DNA from: Bacillota bacterium
GTDB lineage: Bacteria > Bacillota > Negativicutes > Veillonellales > Negativicoccaceae
Assembly: GCA_023418435.1 (NCBI GenBank)
Contig: JAEZZT010000007.1
Span: 1-8,990 of the forward strand
Reading direction: 5' to 3'
Length of the DNA stretch: 8,990 nucleotides
Shown piece after piece: positions 1 to 6,581 of this stretch; the first letter of the stretch is position 1; every line of letters begins with the position of its first letter. A program made the position numbers and the translations under genes. The notes under the pieces are model-generated. The model made no database searches. It was not told where the DNA came from and worked only from the letters and a program-made list of their open reading frames with translations.

Positions 1-759
1 CCCACAGATCGTAGCCAAGGTGGGTGTGTTGCCTACCATCATCTTGATATAAATCGGCAAAATCGGTCCGATTCCCATCAAGGCAAAGCTGACAAAAAAT
101 TGGATGCCCATCATCAATCGCACCAACGGAATGGATAAAAACAGTTTCAGATTGCCCCACATCGATTCTTTTTGTTTTTGAGGTTTCGGCTCAAAATCTT
201 CATAAATATAGCGTTTCGTCAGAAATCCGCCGCAGAGTGTCAGTAAACCGAAGAAAATAAACGTCCCCCGGTAGCCGATAATATCTGCCGCTGCACCGCC
301 GAGCATCGGTCCCAGCGTCGCTCCCAAGACGATCCCCATTTGGTACGTTCCCAAGGCATATGTGGAGTATTCTTTCGGCGTTTGGATAACGACCATCGAT
401 AAACCGGCTGCGATAAAGCCGCCGACCATCCCCTGGACTCCGCGCAAAATAAACAACTCCAAAGGAGTCCGCACGAAAGACATCGTCACCATGACAAGAG
501 TCAGCGCAAATAAAATTTGCAACAAAACTCGCTTATGCCCTTTGCGATCTCCGTATTCCCCCCAATACGGGTTGGCCAATGCCGCGGTAAAACTGGTGAC
601 ACCGGTGATCAAGCCGGACCACATTCCGGCCGCTCCGGGATCATCGACACCCAACTCATGAACAAACAAAGGCACAAAGGAGATCAGCCCCAAAATAGCC
701 GTTCCCGCCAACACTTGAATACTAGCCAACCAATATAAATTCCTACGCCATGCTTCCAT
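1..759 (-). CDS. MFS transporter, DHA1 drug-exporter type (partial, C-terminus outside window)
   Basis: This is the first 253 codons of a major facilitator superfamily membrane transporter; the stop lies beyond base 1. The protein begins MEAWRRNLYW and consists of successive hydrophobic stretches. Loop 2-3 carries the MFS motif A, GEYGDRKGHKR (about residues 67-77). TM5 carries GIVLGATLGPMLGG (about 142-155), matching the motif C typical of proton-driven drug antiporters. A charged, Lys/Gln-rich central loop after TM6 (about residues 190-205) is followed by IPLVRLMM and TM7. The ATG at 757-759 was chosen because an AGAAGGT-like ribosome binding site sits just upstream and the N-terminus aligns with the neighbouring transporter. 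The gene starts 30 bp after the stop of that transporter, so the two are probably co-transcribed. It is a clear paralogue of its neighbour. Known for the family: secondary efflux at the cytoplasmic membrane. The substrate cannot be read from the sequence. Confidence 0.9.
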   Translation of the reverse strand, partial: MEAWRRNLYWLASIQVLAGTAILGLISFVPLFVHELGVDDPGAAGMWSGLITGVTSFTAALANPYWGEYGDRKGHKRVLLQILFALTLVMVTMSFVRTPLELFILRGVQGMVGGFIAAGLSMVVIQTPKEYSTYALGTYQMGIVLGATLGPMLGGAAADIIGYRGTFIFFGLLTLCGGFLTKRYIYEDFEPKPQKQKESMWGNLKLFLSIPLVRLMMGIQFFVSFALMGIGPILPIYIKMMVGNTPTLATICG

Positions 760-789
760 CTTTCTACCTTCTTTTCTTACACGCTTCTC

Positions 790-1989
790 TTATACTTCTC
801 CATTAATTATTTGTTTTACGGGGAACGATCGATATATCGTTACAGCAACGGCAATAAAGACCAAGGCACTCAACCAAAATACCGATGCCAACCCCCATGT
901 GGCTGCGACTACACCACTGACCAACGGACCTACTACATTCCCGATCAAATTGACACTCGACGTCGCTCCGAACGCCACGCCTCGCTGAGAGGCAGGCACG
1001 CTTTGAGAAATCACCGCATTGGATGTCGGCATCAAGAGTCCGATGAAAAATCCATCCACCAAACGCCAAAATCCCAACCACCAAATATTCGGGGCCCAAT
1101 ACTGGAGGAGAAAAACAACTCCCGCTACGGCCGCCGCTCCATAGAGCACCTTCCGATTCCCCAAATGATTCGCCAATCGACCGGTCATGCCGGCGGCTAT
1201 AGCCCCGGCAACACCACCCAAAGCCAAAATAACGCCGGAAACCGTGGCGACCGGTCCTTGTTCTCCCACCATCTGTTGGATATATAGCGGCAAAATGGGA
1301 GCCAGGCCCGTCAAACCGAAACCGACCAAAAATTGCGCCGCCATCATCAGGCGCACCAAGGGAATTTGCCAGAGTGTTCTTAAATGTTGCCACACGGAAA
1401 GCACTTCTTTACTTTCATTGTTTTGCTTTTCCACCTTCACCCGGCTCAAGACCAACCAACCGCCCAATGCAGTCAGAAACGCAAAAAACCAAAACACACG
1501 ACGAAAACCCAGCCAATCCGCTACTACACCGCCGAGCATCGGGCCGATGGAGTTCCCCAAAATGACCCCCATCTGCACCTTGCCCAAAGCTGCTGGGGTA
1601 AATTCTGCCGGTGTTCCGGTAGCCACGAGTGCCATTCCCGCTGCGATAAAACCGCCGACAGCACCCTGTATCGCTCGCAGCAGAAACAGCTGCCAAGCAC
1701 TCTGTACACCGGACATCAAGGCAAACAGAACCGTCAATGCGATGAGAATCTGGATCAATAATTTTTTATGCCCTTTACGATCACCATACGCGCCCCAATA
1801 GGGGTTGGAAAAAGCCGTAGTAAAGCTGGCGATACCCACGATGAGGCCCGCCCATACCTCCCGGGATAGAAGTCCGGTATCCAGCTCCTGTAAAAACAGA
1901 GGAATGAACGAAAATGCGCCCGCGATAGAAATACCGCCTATTATTTCCACGATGAAGATCCAATTATTATTACATTGCCATCTTCCCAT
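790..1989 (-). CDS. MFS transporter, DHA1 drug-exporter type (complete)
   Basis: A complete 399-residue, mostly hydrophobic protein of the usual length for a 12-TM major facilitator exporter. Motif A is GAYGDRKGHKK (about residues 66-76) and TM5 has the antiporter motif C, GVILGNSIGPMLGG (about 141-154). The central loop (about residues 186-200) is charged, and the C-terminal half repeats the fold, with PTSNAVISQSVP and GVAFGATSSVNLIGNVVGP segments. The ATG at 1987-1989 is preferred over the TTG at 2044-2046. It has an AAGAAGGGG ribosome binding site 5 nt upstream, its N-terminus matches the paralogue that follows, and the upstream extension would run through a terminator-like hairpin. The stop is TAA. 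The second transporter starts 30 bp later. Family knowledge suggests proton-coupled export of drugs or metabolites (MdtG-like group); the substrate is unknown. The hairpin immediately upstream may attenuate its expression. Confidence 0.93.
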   Translation of the reverse strand: MGRWQCNNNWIFIVEIIGGISIAGAFSFIPLFLQELDTGLLSREVWAGLIVGIASFTTAFSNPYWGAYGDRKGHKKLLIQILIALTVLFALMSGVQSAWQLFLLRAIQGAVGGFIAAGMALVATGTPAEFTPAALGKVQMGVILGNSIGPMLGGVVADWLGFRRVFWFFAFLTALGGWLVLSRVKVEKQNNESKEVLSVWQHLRTLWQIPLVRLMMAAQFLVGFGLTGLAPILPLYIQQMVGEQGPVATVSGVILALGGVAGAIAAGMTGRLANHLGNRKVLYGAAAVAGVVFLLQYWAPNIWWLGFWRLVDGFFIGLLMPTSNAVISQSVPASQRGVAFGATSSVNLIGNVVGPLVSGVVAATWGLASVFWLSALVFIAVAVTIYRSFPVKQIINGEV

Positions 1990-1994
1990 ACTTG

Positions 1995-2003
1995 CCCCTT
2001 CTT
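1995..2003 (-). promoter_or_regulatory. Ribosome binding site deciding the start of the first MFS gene
   Basis: On the minus strand AAGAAGGGG lies 5 nt before the ATG at 1987-1989. It is the best purine-rich site in this spacer and supports that ATG over the upstream TTG at 2044-2046, which would add 19 residues not shared by the paralogous transporter. Confidence 0.7.
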
Positions 2004-2008
2004 TTGCC

Positions 2009-2041
2009 AAAACAAATAGGCCCCACCGGGTGCGACCTATT
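2009..2041 (-). terminator. Intrinsic terminator or attenuator between the oxidoreductase and the MFS pair
   Basis: On the minus strand AATAGGTCGCAC pairs with GTGGGGCCTATT around a CCG loop (2015-2041). That gives 11 of 12 positions paired, counting one G-U and with one G-G mismatch. It is followed by TTTGTTTT-like sequence, the last T residues falling at 2009-2014. This is the form of a rho-independent terminator. It sits 18 bp after the oxidoreductase stop and only about 20 bp before the transporter ATG, and I see no convincing promoter in between. It could end the tRNA-oxidoreductase transcript, act as an attenuator for the transporters, or, as a DNA palindrome, bind a regulator. The U-run is interrupted by a G, so termination may be incomplete. 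Confidence 0.65.
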
Positions 2042-2059
2042 GCCAACCAACAAAGTAAC

Positions 2060-3415
2060 TCAAGCGTCCTTTTGTTGTTGTTTAGCTTCTAAGTAAGCTA
2101 ATATTCCTTGGGCTGTTTTCTTTGCTTCTCTCATTGCCAAAACTACGGTCGCAGGGCGATGTACAATATCTCCTGCCGCAAAAATTCCTTCCAGATTTGT
2201 CATCCCGTAATAAGGAGTTTCCGTAGTCATAATGTATCCGGAGCTATCTCGCTCCATCTCCGGAAACACAGATCTCAACATGGTGGAAGGTACATGACCG
2301 ACTGCAATAATTACACGCTCTGCGGGTAAAGTTTCCTGCTGACCGGTCGCCCGCATTTCTCCCAATTCGTTTATCTCTTGCACTTCGTAGCAAAATTCTT
2401 CTACTTGATTTCGGCCCTTGACACCCACGGGCGCTGCCAAAAATTGAAATTGCACCCCTTCTGCACGGGCTTCCTCATACTCGGAAGGCAAACAGGCCAT
2501 AAACTCTTGCGTCCGACGATATACCACCGTCACACTACGAGCTCCCAGGCGTACGGCTGTACGAGCTGCATCCATCGCTACATTTCCGGCGCCGATCACA
2601 ATCACGCGATCCCCTTCGCGAAGCGGAACTTCATGTCGTCCGATCTTTTCATCATGCCAAGCCTGAACGGATTCCAACAAATCCATCGCCTGCAAGACGC
2701 CGGGAAGGTCATCATTGACCAATTCCAAATCTCTTGGCTGATCCGTACCGACACCTAGAAATATAGCCTCGTAGCCATCCGCAAAAAAGCTTTGTGCGGT
2801 CATATCTTTACCGAATGTCCGCTCCGTAAAAAACTGAACGCCCATTGCCTGCAAACGCTCTACTTCAAAACGAACCACCGACTTGTGAATCCGGAAATCC
2901 GGAATTCCATGCAGAAGTACACCTCCCGGCTCATCCGCACGATCGTAAACATCGACTTGGTATCCTTGCAAGCGCACATCGTTGGCCACACTCAAGCCGG
3001 CCGGTCCGGAACCGATAACGGCGATCTTCTGCTTCTTGCGCGGCAGTCGTTTCGGTTGCGTCAGCATCATGGCATTGGCCACATCTCCCAAAAAACTTTC
3101 TATCAGACCGATTTTGACCGGTTGTCAGCGCCGATTCAAAATGCAATGTCCCTCACATTGATTTTCATGAGGACACACGCGACCGCAAATCGACGGCAAA
3201 TTGCTGCGTTCATTAATCAGACGAATTGCTTCGCCTATATTTCCGGCAGCCAAGGCTGCAATAAATTTCGGAATTTCATTGCCAATAGGACATCCCGTGC
3301 GGCAAGTAGGGCGTGGACAATTCAGGCAGCGGCGTGCTTCCACGATTGCCTGCGCCATATCCTCCATCGTTACTCTCACACGATCCATTGCCAGCGGCAG
3401 TTTCGTCCTTTCCAT
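2060..3415 (-). pseudogene. GltD/NfnL-like FeS-FAD-NAD(P) oxidoreductase interrupted by an in-frame TGA
   Basis: A 451-codon reading frame with one internal stop: codons 1-96 (3415 to 3128), TGA at 3125-3127, then codons 98-451 ending at TGA 2060-2062. The N-terminal piece has the two cysteine clusters of the GltD/DPYD-type [4Fe-4S] domain: C30-x2-C33-x4-C38-x3-C42 and C77-x3-C81-x5-C87-x3-C91. The second piece has the FAD-binding GSGPAG (about 135-140), the NAD(P)-binding GAGNVA (about 275-280) and the GIFAAGDIVHRPATVVLAM flavin-contact region near 411-428. Family knowledge: the glutamate synthase small subunit, NfnL and PreT move electrons between NAD(P)H and a partner through FAD and FeS clusters. 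No large-subunit partner is next to it, so its exact role is unknown. The TGA falls where relatives read CVLN-K-G-x-P-V, so GGA (Gly) to TGA is the simplest explanation. There is no frameshift and no decay elsewhere. The start is uncertain: ATG 3413-3415 has GGGGTGG just upstream, while ATG 3386-3388 is an alternative. If split, the C-terminal part could restart at TTG 3089-3091 or ATG 3068-3070. Confidence 0.85.
3125..3127 (-). other. In-frame TGA stop inside the oxidoreductase frame
   Basis: Reading the minus strand, the codons run AAT CGG CGC TGA CAA CCG GTC (NRR-stop-QPV), and conserved sequence continues in the same frame on both sides. Relatives have glycine at this position, and GGA and TGA differ by one base. 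The purF, purM, purN and purD genes in this window all end in TGA at their expected C-termini, so TGA is a normal stop here. Confidence 0.9.
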
Positions 3416-3437
3416 ATGCCACCCCATTACGTAAAAA

Positions 3438-3513
3438 TGGTGCGCCCAAGATGATTCGAACATCCGACACACGGTTTAGGAAACCGCTGCTCTATCCACT
3501 GAGCTATGGGCGC
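3438..3513 (-). tRNA. tRNA-Arg (anticodon CCU)
   Basis: The 76 nt fold into a complete cloverleaf. The acceptor stem is GCGCCCA/TGGGCGC with discriminator A and an encoded CCA at 3438-3440. The D stem is GCTC/GAGC around AGTGGATA. The anticodon stem is GCGGT/ACCGT around the loop TTCCTAA, which places CCT at positions 34-36. The variable loop is 5 nt (GTGTC). The T arm is GGATG/CATCT with loop TTCGAAT. The anticodon CCU reads the arginine codon AGG. A consensus promoter lies about 43 bp upstream. The oxidoreductase start codon follows 22 bp after the CCA with no terminator in between, so the primary transcript probably continues into it and is cut by tRNA-processing nucleases. The start of the mature tRNA was set by the 7-bp acceptor pairing. 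Confidence 0.97.
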
Positions 3514-3515
3514 AT

Positions 3516-3548
3516 TATCTATATAAATTTTGCATACCAATATAGATA
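3516..3548 (-). repeat. Inverted repeat in the tRNA leader
   Basis: TATCTATAT (3516-3524) and ATATAGATA (3540-3548) form a perfect 9-bp inverted repeat with a 15-nt loop. It lies between the predicted transcription start and the mature 5' end of tRNA-Arg, so the pre-tRNA leader could fold into a hairpin two nt before the RNase P cut site. It is very AT-rich and may be coincidental. Confidence 0.4.
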
Positions 3549-3555
3549 TATATTT

Positions 3556-3585
3556 ATTATACATATACTCTCTATCAATTGTCAA
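3556..3585 (-). promoter_or_regulatory. Sigma-70/sigma-A type promoter for tRNA-Arg
   Basis: On the minus strand a perfect -35 TTGACA (3580-3585) and a perfect -10 TATAAT (3556-3561) are separated by 18 bp. Transcription would start near 3549, about 35 nt before the mature tRNA. Both hexamers match consensus exactly, as expected for a strongly expressed stable-RNA gene. It probably also drives the oxidoreductase frame downstream. Confidence 0.85.
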
Positions 3586-3604
3586 CGAACGCCTATATAT
3601 GGGC

Positions 3605-3620
3605 AAAATGCTAGCATTTT
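3605..3620. repeat. Perfect 16-bp palindrome upstream of the tRNA promoter
   Basis: AAAATGCTAGCATTTT is an uninterrupted perfect palindrome centred about 30 bp upstream of the -35 box. With no loop it makes a poor RNA hairpin, so a dimeric DNA-binding protein site is the more natural reading. No regulator is identifiable. The rest of the spacer, 3514-3713, is AT-rich and holds no gene I can support. Confidence 0.35.
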
Positions 3621-3713
3621 ATTACCTGCTCAACAATTAATATTATTGATTTCATCTTTTATGCGGCAATGATTTCAGGATTGCTATGCGTTTTTTGCAA
3701 GTATTTCCTACAA

Positions 3714-3740
3714 CAAAAAACGCCCTTGTCGCAAGGGCGT
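3714..3740 (-). terminator. Intrinsic terminator of the purine operon
   Basis: On the minus strand ACGCCCTTG (3732-3740) pairs perfectly with CAAGGGCGT (3720-3728) around a CGA loop, and a run of T residues follows directly (from 3720 down to 3715). It begins 9 bp after the purD stop codon. This is a textbook rho-independent terminator and marks the end of the pur transcript, separating it from the tRNA unit. Confidence 0.95.
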
Positions 3741-3749
3741 CTTTCACTG

Positions 3750-5021
3750 TCAATTATTACGCAACAATTCTTTATCTGCAATATCCATGCGATATTGCAT
3801 CCCATCGAATTGAATTTCTTTCATCGCTTGGTAGGCCACTTCTTTGGCTTCTGCCAAAGTCGGTTGCACCGCCACGATATTCAACACACGACCACCGGCC
3901 GTGGAAAAAACACCATCTGCGCATCTTGTTCCCGCATGAAAAACCAATGCTTTTTCTGCCGCTTTCTCCAAACCGCTGATGCTGTCTCCCGTATACGCAT
4001 GTTCAGGATAACCGAATGAGGCCGCTACTACACAGATCGCAGAGGCCGGTTTCCATTGCAAGGTCACCTCTGCCAATCTGCCTTCTACTGTTGCCAACAT
4101 GACCTCCGCAAAATCCGTTTCCAAAAGAGGTAGCAGCACCTGGGTCTCCGGATCTCCGAAACGGCAATTAAATTCAATTACCTTGGGCCCTCCCTCGGTC
4201 AGCATCAGACCGGCATACAAAATACCTCGGAAAGGACTTCCTTCCGCCACCAAGGCTTTTGCCGTCGGGCGTAAAATTTGCTCGACCGCCATCTCATACC
4301 ATTCCGGTTTGAGCACCGGTGCCGGAGCAAATGCACCCATACCGCCGGTGTTGGGACCTCGATCATGATCGTAAATCCGTTTATGGTCTTGAGCTGCAAT
4401 CATCGGCACTATCGTCTCTCCGTCGACAAACGCCAAGAGGCTCGCCTCTTCACCGACCAAGTACTCCTCAATAACCACCTGAGATCCGGCTTTGCCGAAG
4501 CCTTTGCTTTCCAACATGCGTCGCAATGCTTTGACGGCTTCTTCTTCCGTCTCCGCAATCACGACACCTTTACCGGCTGCCAACCCATCCGCTTTAATTA
4601 CATAGGGTGCTGACAGTTTCTTCAAATACGCTATCGCTTTTTTCAGATCGGTAAAAGTCTGAAAATCTGCCGTAGGGATATGGTACTTGGCAAAAAGTTC
4701 TTTGGCAAACGCTTTGGAGCTTTCTATACGTGCCGCCGCCTTGGTAGGTCCGAAAACAGGAATGTTGCGCCACTCCAACTCATCGGCAATTCCGGCGGCC
4801 AAAGGCGCTTCCGGCCCCACTACTACCAAGTCGGGAGATTGCGTGACAATAATCTCCGCCAACTCCTGTGCACTCGTCCAGATAACGGGAAGAGATTCTG
4901 CAACTTCCTGCATTCCCGCCGATCCGGGAATGGCAATAATTTCTTCGACCAAAGGGCTCTGCGACAGCTTCCATGCCAACGCATGCTCTCGTCCACCATT
5001 ACCAATCAATACGATTTTCAT
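3750..5021 (-). CDS. purD: Phosphoribosylamine-glycine ligase (GAR synthetase)
   Basis: A cytosolic ATP-grasp enzyme that joins phosphoribosylamine and glycine using ATP to give GAR, the second step of purine synthesis. The 423-residue length is normal for the family. It opens with the N-domain signature GNGGREHALAWKL (residues 7-19) and has VVVGPEAPL (67-75). The ATP-grasp domain shows KADGLAAGKGVVIAE (143-157), the family signature HDRGPNTGGMGAF (219-231) and the metal-binding NCRFGDPETQ (285-294). The C-terminal domain follows with AGGRVLNIVA (375-384). The ATG at 5019-5021 is preceded by GGAGAGGA about 8 nt upstream. It starts 21 bp after the purH stop, the only non-overlapping junction in this operon, and ends in TGA just before the operon terminator. 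Nothing is missing or odd. Confidence 0.98.
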   Translation of the reverse strand: MKIVLIGNGGREHALAWKLSQSPLVEEIIAIPGSAGMQEVAESLPVIWTSAQELAEIIVTQSPDLVVVGPEAPLAAGIADELEWRNIPVFGPTKAAARIESSKAFAKELFAKYHIPTADFQTFTDLKKAIAYLKKLSAPYVIKADGLAAGKGVVIAETEEEAVKALRRMLESKGFGKAGSQVVIEEYLVGEEASLLAFVDGETIVPMIAAQDHKRIYDHDRGPNTGGMGAFAPAPVLKPEWYEMAVEQILRPTAKALVAEGSPFRGILYAGLMLTEGGPKVIEFNCRFGDPETQVLLPLLETDFAEVMLATVEGRLAEVTLQWKPASAICVVAASFGYPEHAYTGDSISGLEKAAEKALVFHAGTRCADGVFSTAGGRVLNIVAVQPTLAEAKEVAYQAMKEIQFDGMQYRMDIADKELLRNN

Positions 5022-5042
5022 AACTCATTCCTCTCCGTGCAT

Positions 5043-6581
5043 TTAGCCATGTCGAAAATGTCGACGTCCGGTCACTACCATGGCAATGCCATATTTATCT
5101 GCTGCCTCAATCGACTCCGCATCTCGCACCGATCCTCCCGGTTGGATAATCGCGGTAATACCTGCCGCAGCGGCCGTTTCTACGGTATCTCCGAAAGGAA
5201 AGAAGGCGTCTGACGCCAGGACTGCTCCGTGTGCCTTTTCTCCTGCCTGCTCCAACGCAATTTTTGCGGCCCCCACGCGGTTCATTTGTCCCGCGCCGAT
5301 GCCCAAAGTGGTCTCTTCATCATTGACAACGATGGCATTGGACTTCACGTAGCGAACTACATTCCAACCGAAGCGCAAGGCTCTCATTTCTTCCTCCGTA
5401 GGTTGTCGCTTGGTGACGACTTTCCAGTCGGCTTCTTCGTCCACCAATTCATCGGCATCCTGCAATACCCAACCGCCGGAAATATGCTTTGCCTGTACGC
5501 GGTCCGCATGGGAAGGTTTCACTTCCAACAAGCGTAAATTTTTCTTTTCTGATAATAAAGCCAGTGCTTCCGGCGTAAAACTCGGCGCCATGATAATCTC
5601 AAAGAAAATCGGGCGCATGGCTTCTGCCGCTGCTAGATCGACTTCCGTATTGCAAGCGACAATCCCCCCGAACGCCGAGACATCATCTGCCGCCAAGGCT
5701 TTGCGGAATGCCTCTGCCGTGCTTTCTCCACTAGCCACGCCGCAAGGGTTTGTATGTTTAATAATAGCACATGAGTGTAAGGTTAGCAAAGATACCAACG
5801 ACCAAGCGGCATCCGCGTCGACCAAGTTATTGAACGAAAGCTCCTTACCATTTAATTGACGAGCATTGGCAATGCCGCCGCTCTCCTGCGAATCTCTATA
5901 AAATGCTGCACTTTGATGAGGATTTTCCCCATAGCGCAAGTCACAAACTTTGGTTGCCTCCACTTGCCACGTTTGCGGAAAGCGTGAGTCCGTAGAAGTA
6001 TTTTCCGTTTTCCCTGACAAGTAACGTGCAATTTGTGCATCATAAGCTGCCGTATGGGCAAAAACACGCTGGGCATATTTCAAGCGGTCGGCCGAGCTGT
6101 CTCCACCACGATCCAACAAAGTCAGTACCTCCTGATATTGGTCGGCAGCCGTGAGGACCCATACATGTTGCCAATTCTTGGCTGCCGCTCTCAGCAAAGA
6201 GGGACCGCCGATATCGATTTGCTCAATCGCTTCGGATAACGTTGTCTCCGCCTTGGCAATCGTTTCCGCAAAGGGATATAAATTGACAACTACCATATCA
6301 ATGAACTCGATACCATGCTCTTGTACCGCCGCTACATGACTTTTCAAATCCCGTCGCGCAAGAATTCCCCCATGAATATGAGGATGCAAAGTCTTGACTC
6401 GGCCATCCAGCATTTCCGGAAAGCGTGTCACCGCTTCCACCGCCATCACCGGAACTCCTGCTTGTTGCAGTGTTGCCAACGTACCGCCGGTAGAAATAAT
6501 CTCCCAGCCCCGCTCAACGAGTCCTTTCGCCAAGTCCACAATGCCCGTTTTATCGGACACACTGATCAATGCTCTTTTCAT
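5043..6581 (-). CDS. purH: Bifunctional AICAR formyltransferase / IMP cyclohydrolase
   Basis: This cytosolic enzyme carries out the last two steps of purine synthesis: formyl transfer from 10-formyltetrahydrofolate to AICAR, then ring closure to IMP. The 512-residue length is standard. The N-terminal MGS-like cyclohydrolase domain (about 1-195) has ALISVSDKTG, STGGT (30-34) and the RVKTLHPHIHGGILARR block (61-77). The C-terminal transformylase domain begins near KVCDLRYGENPHQ (211-223), with LSFNNLVDADAAW (248-260). It includes the catalytic KHTNPCG (Lys275-His276) and SAFGGIVACN (302-311), and ends with SDAFFPFGDTVE, QPGGSVRD and VVTGRRHFRHG. The ATG overlaps the purN stop as ATGA and has a GGAGGAAA ribosome binding site inside the end of purN. 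The stop is TAA. All recognisable active-site motifs are intact. Confidence 0.98.
   Translation of the reverse strand: MKRALISVSDKTGIVDLAKGLVERGWEIISTGGTLATLQQAGVPVMAVEAVTRFPEMLDGRVKTLHPHIHGGILARRDLKSHVAAVQEHGIEFIDMVVVNLYPFAETIAKAETTLSEAIEQIDIGGPSLLRAAAKNWQHVWVLTAADQYQEVLTLLDRGGDSSADRLKYAQRVFAHTAAYDAQIARYLSGKTENTSTDSRFPQTWQVEATKVCDLRYGENPHQSAAFYRDSQESGGIANARQLNGKELSFNNLVDADAAWSLVSLLTLHSCAIIKHTNPCGVASGESTAEAFRKALAADDVSAFGGIVACNTEVDLAAAEAMRPIFFEIIMAPSFTPEALALLSEKKNLRLLEVKPSHADRVQAKHISGGWVLQDADELVDEEADWKVVTKRQPTEEEMRALRFGWNVVRYVKSNAIVVNDEETTLGIGAGQMNRVGAAKIALEQAGEKAHGAVLASDAFFPFGDTVETAAAAGITAIIQPGGSVRDAESIEAADKYGIAMVVTGRRHFRHG

Noticed and set aside
1187..1801. Plus-strand open frame of 204 codons opposite the MFS gene, and other plus-strand frames opposite the pur genes
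   Set aside because: They are antisense to strongly conserved genes, have no recognisable motifs and no suitable ribosome binding sites. They are rich in Pro, Ser, Arg and Thr, as expected of shadow frames.
3125..3127. TGA read as glycine by an altered genetic code (as in SR1/Gracilibacteria)
   Set aside because: purF, purM, purN and purD all end in TGA exactly at their expected C-termini, three of them in ATGA overlaps with the next start, so TGA is a true stop in this genome.
3089..3130. Selenocysteine at the internal TGA of the oxidoreductase
   Set aside because: Relatives have Gly, not Cys, at this position. The only nearby hairpin (ACCG/CGGT with an 8-nt loop) begins two nt after the TGA and is far too close and too weak for a bacterial SECIS element.
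3428..3472. Longer N-terminus of the oxidoreductase starting at 3472
   Set aside because: That extension would be translated from within the tRNA-Arg gene and has no similarity to the family. The start must lie after the tRNA.
3634..3648. AT-rich imperfect palindrome CAATTAATATTATTG
   Set aside because: It has mismatches near its centre and lies in a very AT-rich spacer where such patterns arise by chance.
3438..3720. Integration site (att) of a mobile element at the tRNA gene
   Set aside because: tRNA genes are common targets, but no integrase, no repeated copy of the tRNA 3' end and no foreign-looking gene block is visible here.
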